Positions 21,617 through 26,393 of a DNA stretch of 26,393 nt are shown here, in pieces. Both the position numbers and the translations under genes were made by a program. How positions within the stretch are numbered: position 1 is the stretch's first letter; every line of letters begins with the position of its first letter. Under the pieces are notes generated by a model. The model was not told where the DNA came from and ran no database searches. It worked only from the letters and a program-made list of their open reading frames with translations. Origin of the DNA: JACDBD01 sp050743385 (GTDB taxonomy: Bacteria > Actinomycetota > Acidimicrobiia > IMCC26256 > JACDBD01); assembly GCA_050743385.1 (NCBI GenBank), contig JBOGFJ010000057.1:1-26393 (forward strand), given 5' to 3'.

Positions 21617-22101
21617 GATTCGTCGAGGGTAACGAGGAGCGCGACGGCCCAGGCCGCAATTCCCTCGGCGCGGCCGATCGCACCGAGACCCTCGGCGCGC
21701 TTGGCCTTCACGGTGACCGTCTCCGGGCGCACTGCGACCAGCGCGTCCTCGAGGGCCGACACCATGGCGGGAAGATGCGGCGCGAGTCGGGGTTCCTCGG
21801 CCGCCACGACCACGTCGACGTTGCCCACCTCCCACCCCTCGCCGGCAACCATCTCGGCGACCGTGCGCAACAGGCCCATCGACGACGCATCGCGGTATCG
21901 GTCGTCGTCGGCGGGGAAGTGGGCTCCGAGATCGGGAAGGCCGGCTGCGCCGAGCAGCGCGTCGGCGACCGCGTGCGCGATCACGTCGGCATCGGAGTGA
22001 CCGGCGAGGCCGACGCCCGGAAGCGAAACGCCGCCCAGGACGAGCGGCCCGTCGCCGCCGAACGGATGCACGTCGAAGCCGAGCCCGACTCGTGCGGTCA
22101 T
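21613..22101 (-). CDS. ispF: 2-C-methyl-D-erythritol 2,4-cyclodiphosphate synthase
   Basis: 162-residue trimeric enzyme of the non-mevalonate (MEP) isoprenoid pathway. Metal ligands are Asp10 and His12 (GFDVHPF) and His43 in ADVIAHAVADALLG. AGHSDADV, DLGAHFP, NVDVVVAAEEPRLAPH and the C-terminal EGLGAIGRAEGIAAWAVALL are family patterns. The start ATG overlaps the ispD stop (ATGA), giving tight coupling between two enzymes of the same pathway. Confidence 0.96.
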   Translation of the reverse strand: MTARVGLGFDVHPFGGDGPLVLGGVSLPGVGLAGHSDADVIAHAVADALLGAAGLPDLGAHFPADDDRYRDASSMGLLRTVAEMVAGEGWEVGNVDVVVAAEEPRLAPHLPAMVSALEDALVAVRPETVTVKAKRAEGLGAIGRAEGIAAWAVALLVTLDES

Positions 22102-22751
22102 CGAGTCTTTTCCTCGGCGGTGGAGAGCATCGCCGCCGCCACCTCGAGGTCGGCCGGCGTCGTCACCTTCAGGTTGGTCCGCTCCCCCGGGACCACGACG
22201 ACCGTACCGCCGGCGGCTTCGACCAGGGCGGCGTCGTCGGTCGCGTCGGCACCGCCGGCGTGCGCGCGTCTCAGGACGTCGGCGCGGAACGCCTGCGGTG
22301 TCTGCGCTGCTGCCAGACCGTCACGCGGCACGGTCTCGACCACGCGGGTTCCCTCGACGCGCTTGACCGTGTCGCCGAGCGCGAGCGCCGGTACGGCCCC
22401 GTCGGCGCCGCCGCGCACTGCGTCGACCACGAACCGGAAGAGACCGGGCGAGGCGAGGGGGCGGGCGGCGTCGTGCACCACGACGACGTCGGCGTCGGCA
22501 GCGACGGCCGCGAGCCCGGCGCGAACCGAGTCGGAGCGGCGTTTACCACCGGCCACGACTGCCGTCACCGGTGGCCCGTCCCACGCTCGCCCCGGAGGCA
22601 GCACCACGACCACCCGGTCGCACGTCGACGCCGTCGTTGCCACGGCCCGCTCGACCAGACTCGGGCGCGCCGCACCGAGAGCTTCGAACTGCTTGAGGGC
22701 GCCGAAGCGGGCTCCCTGCCCACCGGCGACGACGATGCCCCAAACCGGCAT
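22098..22751 (-). CDS. ispD: 2-C-methyl-D-erythritol 4-phosphate cytidylyltransferase
   Basis: 217-residue nucleotidyltransferase that makes CDP-ME in the MEP pathway. The CTP-binding loop is VVAGGQGARFGALKQF, the metal-site segment is VVHDAARPLASP, and TPQAFRADVLRRAH and TNLKVTTPADLEVA carry the substrate residues. ATG at 22751 has AGGAG 8 nt upstream. It follows carD by 22 nt and overlaps ispF by 4 nt. Confidence 0.95.
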   Translation of the reverse strand: MPVWGIVVAGGQGARFGALKQFEALGAARPSLVERAVATTASTCDRVVVVLPPGRAWDGPPVTAVVAGGKRRSDSVRAGLAAVAADADVVVVHDAARPLASPGLFRFVVDAVRGGADGAVPALALGDTVKRVEGTRVVETVPRDGLAAAQTPQAFRADVLRRAHAGGADATDDAALVEAAGGTVVVVPGERTNLKVTTPADLEVAAAMLSTAEEKTR

Positions 22752-22773
22752 CAGCTGGCTCCTGAGACGGGCG

Positions 22774-23271
22774 CTACTTCTTCTTCTTGTGCAGCGCCTC
22801 GTCGAGCTTCGCCTCCGCGGCCTCCTCATCGACCCCGATGGCGAACGTCAGCTCGGAGACGAGAATCTGGCGCGCCTTCGCCAGCATCCGCTTCTCTCCC
22901 GCCGACAGGCCCTTGTCGTTCTCCCGGATCGAGAGGTTCCGCACGACCTCGGCCACCTGGTAGATGTCGCCGCTCTTGAGCTTCTCGACGTGGTTCTTGA
23001 ACCGCCGCGACCAGTTGGTGGGCATGCGCGCCTCCTTCTTTCGAAGGACGGCGAAGACCTCCTCGACCTCCTCGTCGTTGATCACCTCGCGCAGGCCGAT
23101 CTCTTCTGCGTTGTCGGCCGGCACCATGAGCGTGAGGTCGCCGTAAGCGAGGCGCAAGATCAGGTAGTCGCGCTTCTCGCCGAAGACGTTCTTCTTCTCC
23201 CGCTTCTCGATGGTCGCGGCGCCGTGGTGCGGGTAGACGACCTTGTCGCCGACGTCGAACGTGGTGGTCAT
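22774..23271 (-). CDS. carD: CarD-family RNA polymerase-binding regulator
   Basis: 165-residue global regulator that binds the RNA polymerase beta subunit and stabilises open promoter complexes, strongly affecting rRNA promoters in mycobacteria. The N-terminal RNAP-interaction domain is seen in FDVGDKVVYPHHGAATIE. The helical C-terminal domain has NWSRRFKNH, whose Trp (87 here) is the residue that wedges into the upstream edge of the bubble. ATG at 23271 has GAGGAG upstream. The Lys-rich tail ends KKKK. It leads the isoprenoid-cysS-rlmB run, an order conserved in actinobacteria. Confidence 0.96.
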   Translation of the reverse strand: MTTTFDVGDKVVYPHHGAATIEKREKKNVFGEKRDYLILRLAYGDLTLMVPADNAEEIGLREVINDEEVEEVFAVLRKKEARMPTNWSRRFKNHVEKLKSGDIYQVAEVVRNLSIRENDKGLSAGEKRMLAKARQILVSELTFAIGVDEEAAEAKLDEALHKKKK

Positions 23272-23316
23272 GGTGCTCCTCGCGAGACGTGAGGGGTGAA
23301 GCAGGGAGGGTCTTGC

Positions 23317-23322
23317 ATTGTA
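23317..23322 (-). promoter_or_regulatory. carD promoter, extended -10
   Basis: Minus-strand TGG-TACAAT gives a near-consensus -10 hexamer with an extended TGN, about 45 bp upstream of the carD ATG. No good -35 hexamer is seen, which fits an extended -10 promoter. Confidence 0.6.
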
Positions 23323-23356
23323 CCAAAGGCCCGGGACCGATCGGCTCTTGCGCAGC

Positions 23357-23362
23357 TAACCT
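23357..23362 (+). promoter_or_regulatory. Candidate -10 box for the Crp-like regulator
   Basis: TAACCT lies 33 nt before the GTG start at 23396 and would give a leader containing the GGGAGGGAG ribosome binding site. It is divergent from the carD promoter 35 bp away. Confidence 0.4.
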
Positions 23363-23395
23363 GAGCGCTCCACGTGGGGAGGGAGCGCAACCACC

Positions 23396-24061
23396 GTGCC
23401 CGAACGCCAACTCCTCGACAGCACCGAGTTGTTCGCCGCGTTGCCGCCCGAGGTGCTCGCCCGTTTGCGCGACCAGGCGACTGTCCGTCGCTACGAGCGC
23501 AACGAGATGCTGTTCGGACAGGGCGACCCGTCGTCGGAGCTGTTCGTCGTGCAGACCGGGCGCATCGCGATCGCGACCCGCGCGCCCGACGGGCGCGAGT
23601 CGGTCTTGGCCGTGCTCGAGGACGGATCGCTCTTCGGGGAGCTGCCTCTCTTCGACGACGCGCCGCGGTCGGCCGACGCGAGGGCACTGGTGGAGTCGCG
23701 GGTCGTCGTCCTCGACTACGCGCCGGTCCGCACGGTGCTCGAGCAGCACCCGCAGCTCCTGTGGATGGTCGTGCGACACCTCGCCCGTTGGCTGCGTGCC
23801 ACGGACGAGGCGCTCGCCGACGCGGTGTTCCTCGACGTGCCCGCCCGCACGGCCAAGCGCCTCCTCGAGTTGGCCGGCGATGCCGACGAGTTCAAGCTCC
23901 CCGTCACCCAGGAGGAGCTCGCCGCGATGGTGGGCGCCTCCCGGGAACGGGTGAACAAGGCCCTCGCCCTCTTCGGCCGGCTCGGCTGGCTCGAAGTCAA
24001 GGGCCGCAGCCGCTACCGGTTCGTCGACCGCCAAGCGCTGGAAGACCGGGCCAACCTCTGA
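23396..24061 (+). CDS. Crp/Fnr-family transcriptional regulator
   Basis: 221-residue regulator. The N-terminal cyclic-nucleotide-binding beta-barrel has GQGDPSSELFVVQTGRIAI and the phosphate-binding cassette FGELPLF with Arg91-Ser92 (PRSADA), so cAMP binding is plausible. A dimer helix precedes the C-terminal winged helix with recognition region TQEELAAMVGASRERVNKAL. There is no N-terminal Cys cluster, which argues against an Fnr-type iron-sulfur sensor. GTG at 23396 has GGGAGGGAG upstream. Targets are unknown. The 88 bp after it, to the convergent stop at 24150, hold nothing I can name. Confidence 0.92.
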   Translation: MPERQLLDSTELFAALPPEVLARLRDQATVRRYERNEMLFGQGDPSSELFVVQTGRIAIATRAPDGRESVLAVLEDGSLFGELPLFDDAPRSADARALVESRVVVLDYAPVRTVLEQHPQLLWMVVRHLARWLRATDEALADAVFLDVPARTAKRLLELAGDADEFKLPVTQEELAAMVGASRERVNKALALFGRLGWLEVKGRSRYRFVDRQALEDRANL

Positions 24062-24149
24062 CCGTCCGGCGGGGCTGCGGGGCTCGCCTCATCGCTCGGA
24101 GGCCCACTCGCTCTTCGGCGACCCCTTCGCCCCGCCTCTTTCCCCGCTC

Positions 24150-24890
24150 CTAGGCCACGCCGAGGAACGCGAGCGCGCGCTTCCAGGTGTCGGCGGCATC
24201 GTCGGGCCGGTGGGCCGGACGGTCGGGGTCGTGCACGAAGCCGTGGTCGGCACCTGCGTACACGATGATCTCGTGCTCCGGGTGGTCGGCCCACGCGGCG
24301 CGCAGAGCGTCGATGTCGGCGGCGGGTGTCCAGTGGTCGCGGTCGCCGAAGAACGCGAGCGTGGGGCGCGCGTCACCCGCCACGTCGAGGGGCTCGCCTT
24401 GGCCGGGGCCCCGCCACTCGTCCGGGAGGCGGATCATCCCGTAGAACACGACCGCGCGATCGAACGCACCGGTGGCGGCCGCCTTGAGGGCGTACATGCC
24501 GCCCATGCAGAACCCGAGGACCGCCACCTCGTCGATACCGTCGGTTGCACGGAGATAGTCGCGCGCCCGGATCAGATCGCCGAGGTGGGCGGTGTCGTCG
24601 CGGCCGCGCATGCGCTCCATCCGGCCCGTCACGTCGAGCGCGCCGCGCTCGGCTTCGGGGACGCGCGCCCACGGCTCGGGCGCGCACACCGCCAGGCCGT
24701 GGGTTGCGAGCCGGCGGCACAGGTCGTCGAACAGCGGCCGTATGCCTCCGATATCGGGATGCACGACGACCCCACGCGCGGGTTCATCCTCCGGGCGGGC
24801 GTGGATCGCCTCCACCCCGACCCCGCCATGACCCTCGAAGGTGACGCGCTCGACGGCCGCTGGTCGCGGGCCTTCCGCCAACTCGGCCAT
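24150..24890 (-). CDS. Dienelactone hydrolase family protein
   Basis: 246-residue alpha/beta hydrolase. The catalytic triad is Cys128 in GFCMGGMYAL (nucleophile elbow), Asp185 or Asp183 in FGDRDHWTP, and His216 in GADHGFVH. The N-terminal VVVHPDIGGIRPLFDDLCRRLA is typical of carboxymethylenebutenolidase-like proteins. True dienelactone hydrolases act in chloroaromatic breakdown, but most family members have unknown ester or lactone substrates and nothing nearby suggests aromatic catabolism. ATG at 24890 follows repeat copy C; CCGAGG next to the start is a possible ribosome site. It is on the same strand as disA but separated by that element. Confidence 0.85.
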   Translation of the reverse strand: MAELAEGPRPAAVERVTFEGHGGVGVEAIHARPEDEPARGVVVHPDIGGIRPLFDDLCRRLATHGLAVCAPEPWARVPEAERGALDVTGRMERMRGRDDTAHLGDLIRARDYLRATDGIDEVAVLGFCMGGMYALKAAATGAFDRAVVFYGMIRLPDEWRGPGQGEPLDVAGDARPTLAFFGDRDHWTPAADIDALRAAWADHPEHEIIVYAGADHGFVHDPDRPAHRPDDAADTWKRALAFLGVA

Positions 24891-24993
24891 CCTCGGGTTC
24901 CTGCCAGCCCTCAGCGAGGGGGCCGGGTTCCCCGGCCCCCGGACCGCCAGGATTGCGCGGGAGCGGCGAGCGAAACGAGCGCGACCAAGAGAG
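24891..24993 (-). repeat. Dispersed hairpin element, copy C
   Basis: 103 bp between the disA stop and the next start codon, in minus orientation. The core (24993-24955) begins directly after the disA TGA and has the same CTCGTTTCGCTCGCCGCTCC heart as copies A and B. The hairpin is GGGGGCCGGG, loop GAA, CCCGGCCCCC (24940-24918 on the minus strand), perfect over 10 bp with stem bases different from A and B. The far end, GAGGGCTGGCAG, matches copy B. Confidence 0.88.
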
Positions 24994-26067
24994 TCAGACG
25001 TATCGCTCGAGGATGGAGGTCTCGGCCAGACGCGACAGGCCTTCCTTGATGGCGCGGGCGCGGGCGTCGCCGACGCCTTCGACCTCGACGAGATCGGTGA
25101 CGCCGGCACGCATGATCTTCTGGAGGTTCGAGAACCGATCGACGACGTGGTCGGCCACGATCTCGGGGATGCGCGGGATCTTGTGCAGGAGCCGGAAGCC
25201 GCGGGGTTGGAGCGCCTGGTCGATGCCGAGGTCGTCGGGGAGATGCAACACGTTGGCGACCTCGCGCAGGTCGAGCAGTGACTCGGTGTCGAGGTCGGCG
25301 AGGCGGCGCATCACGTCGATGAGCTCCCAGTCGGGTGACTGGGCGAAGTAGTCCTTGGCAACGAGGCGCCGGTCGTCTTCGACGCCGCCCATCAGCTCCT
25401 CGAGCTGCAGGAGCACGAGGCGCCCGTCGGCCCCGAGCTCGATGACGTACCCCTCGATCTCCTCGGCGATCCGCCGCACCATCTCGGCCCGCTGGAGCAC
25501 GGTGGCGACGTCGCGCACCGTGACCAGGTCTTCGACCTCGAGCGCCGACAGGGAGCTGCTGACGGCGTCGAGGCGGGCTTTGTAGCGCTCGAGGATCTGG
25601 AGCGCCTGGTCGGCACGGGCGAGCACCCGGGGCGTCGGCTCCAGTGTGCGCTTGACGCCGCGACGGTGGATGGCGACTACCGACATGTCTTCCGACACGG
25701 TGATCACGGGGACGTCGATCTGGCGAGCAACCCGCTCCGCGGTGCGGTGCCGGGTTCCCGTCTCCGACGTCGGGATGTCGGGGTCGGGCACCAGGTGCAC
25801 GTTCGCTCGCGCGACCCGCGAGGTGTCGGCCGCCAGGATGATGGCGCCGTCCATCTTGGCCAGCTCGGAGAGCCGCTGGGGCGTGAACTCGGCGTCGAGG
25901 AGGAAGCCGCCCGAGCAGACGCCGAGGACGTCGGGCCCGTCACCCACGACGATGAGCGCTCCCATGCCGGCCTGGAGGATCCGGTCGAGACCTTCGCGCA
26001 GAGGCGTGCCCGGCGCGACCAGGCGGAGGGCGGCCAGCATCGCTTCCGTTCGTGCTGGGGTCGGCAC
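24994..26067 (-). CDS. disA: DNA integrity scanning protein / diadenylate cyclase DisA
   Basis: 357-residue octameric enzyme that makes cyclic di-AMP and monitors DNA structure. The DAC domain has the catalytic DGA motif (residues 73-75, KMDGAIILAAD) and the ATP-binding RHR motif (GTRHRTAER, from 104). A helical linker follows, and a C-terminal helix-hairpin-helix domain (VTDLVEVEGVGDARARAIKEG) binds branched DNA. GTG at 26067 has GGAGG about 10 nt upstream. It lies downstream of radA, a conserved pairing; RadA is known to interact with DisA in other bacteria. The stop abuts repeat copy C. Confidence 0.97.
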   Translation of the reverse strand: MPTPARTEAMLAALRLVAPGTPLREGLDRILQAGMGALIVVGDGPDVLGVCSGGFLLDAEFTPQRLSELAKMDGAIILAADTSRVARANVHLVPDPDIPTSETGTRHRTAERVARQIDVPVITVSEDMSVVAIHRRGVKRTLEPTPRVLARADQALQILERYKARLDAVSSSLSALEVEDLVTVRDVATVLQRAEMVRRIAEEIEGYVIELGADGRLVLLQLEELMGGVEDDRRLVAKDYFAQSPDWELIDVMRRLADLDTESLLDLREVANVLHLPDDLGIDQALQPRGFRLLHKIPRIPEIVADHVVDRFSNLQKIMRAGVTDLVEVEGVGDARARAIKEGLSRLAETSILERYV

Positions 26068-26104
26068 CCTCGGTTCCTCCAGGTCTCGAACGTCGCCGGC
26101 CTAT

Positions 26105-26143
26105 CCGTTCGAGAGTTGGACTGAGGCCCGTTCGAGCGTTGGA
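26105..26143. repeat. Short direct repeats between radA and disA
   Basis: CCGTTCGAGAGTTGGA (26105-26120) and CCGTTCGAGCGTTGGA (26128-26143) match at 15 of 16 positions with a 23-bp period, close to two helical turns. They fill much of the 92-bp gap before disA. A tandem binding site is possible; no factor can be named. Confidence 0.6.
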
Positions 26144-26159
26144 GCGAGGCTAGCAAGGC

Positions 26160-26393
26160 TCAGGCGACCGCCCGAGGGGAGGCCACGGCGCGGAGGCCGA
26201 GGGCCAGCGCGGCCCGCAGGTCGGCGACGGGTACCACCTCGACCCCGTCGACGGCGGGCGTGGAGGGTGGGGCCAGCGCCCGGGTGAAGCCGAGGCGGGC
26301 AGCTTCGGCGAGGCGCCGCCCGGCCTGTGGGACCTGACGGACCTCGCCGCCGAGGCCGAGCTCGCCCACGGCCACGGTGCCCGGGTCGACCGC
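26160..26393 (-). CDS. radA: DNA repair protein RadA (Sms), C-terminal end only
   Basis: The last 77 residues of RadA, a RecA-like ATPase helping branch migration in recombination. The visible part is the Lon-protease-like C-terminal domain: AVDPGTVAVGELGLGGEVR and VPQAGRRLAEAARLGFTRAL are typical. The ATPase and zinc-finger parts lie beyond the window edge. It precedes disA on the same strand by 92 bp. Confidence 0.93.
   Translation of the reverse strand, partial: AVDPGTVAVGELGLGGEVRQVPQAGRRLAEAARLGFTRALAPPSTPAVDGVEVVPVADLRAALALGLRAVASPRAVA

Noticed and set aside
24062..24149. Possible fourth copy of the hairpin element after the Crp-like gene
   Set aside because: It is GC-rich with a GGCGA/TCGCC pairing but has neither the core nor the 10-bp stem with 3-nt loop.
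26105..26143. LexA/SOS box in the radA-disA gap
   Set aside because: TCGAAC and GTTCGA halves are present, but not at the 4-nt spacing of the actinobacterial SOS box; the direct-repeat arrangement does not fit.

Overview
The window is chromosomal DNA from a high-GC actinobacterium, most likely a member of the Acidimicrobiia or a close relative (inferred from gene content, not tested). The evidence is the order carD-ispD-ispF-cysS-rlmB, the radA-disA pair, a DUF3263 gene next to a LytR_C-type membrane protein, a CIRCE-controlled groEL without groES, frequent GTG starts, GTGA/ATGA gene overlaps, and several genes whose -10 box sits 6 to 8 nt before the start codon. I see no phage, plasmid, IS transposase or CRISPR. 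Gene density is very high; the longest gene-free stretch is 250 bp (12709-12958), and it holds a riboswitch.

Layout. (1) 1-1134: 5' part of groEL (minus) with a perfect CIRCE operator. (2) 1224-5953: a minus-strand operon reading fbpA (iron-binding lipoprotein) > fbpB (permease) > GT-C membrane glycosyltransferase > cupredoxin-like lipoprotein. (3) 5990-10681: family 2 glycosyltransferase, bfd, bfr, then on the minus strand fbpC (iron ABC ATPase) > FAD oxidoreductase, and a divergent DtxR-family metalloregulator. Regions 2 and 3 together form an iron uptake, storage and control island. The fbpA and dtxR promoters share a palindrome of form TAAGG-N4-CCTTA. (4) 10678-12912: a minus-strand operon of a threonine synthase-like PLP enzyme, a MoaD/ThiS-like protein ending in Gly-Gly, and an unknown protein, preceded by a clear SAM-I riboswitch. 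(5) 12947-18546: an osmolyte block with gpgS, glycerate kinase, treT, an OtsA-like GT20 enzyme and otsB, which suggests glucosylglycerate plus two trehalose routes. (6) 18543-23322: LytR_C protein, DUF3263 protein, tRNA-Thr(TGT), rlmB, cysS, ispF, ispD, carD, all minus. (7) 23357-26393: a Crp/Fnr regulator, a dienelactone hydrolase family protein, disA, and the 3' end of radA.

Two things are most worth a second look. First, a SAM-I riboswitch controls a threonine synthase and sulfur-carrier pair, which hints at a protein-thiocarboxylate route to homocysteine rather than plain threonine synthesis. Second, an intergenic element of about 100 bp occurs three times (7459-7564, 13931-14041, 24891-24993). 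Each copy has a conserved core of about 39 bp and a perfect 10-bp hairpin with a 3-nt loop, and the stem sequence changes in a compensated way. One copy has a 33-bp direct repeat on either side and appears to have inserted into the 3' end of the glycerate kinase gene, replacing its last codons and stop.
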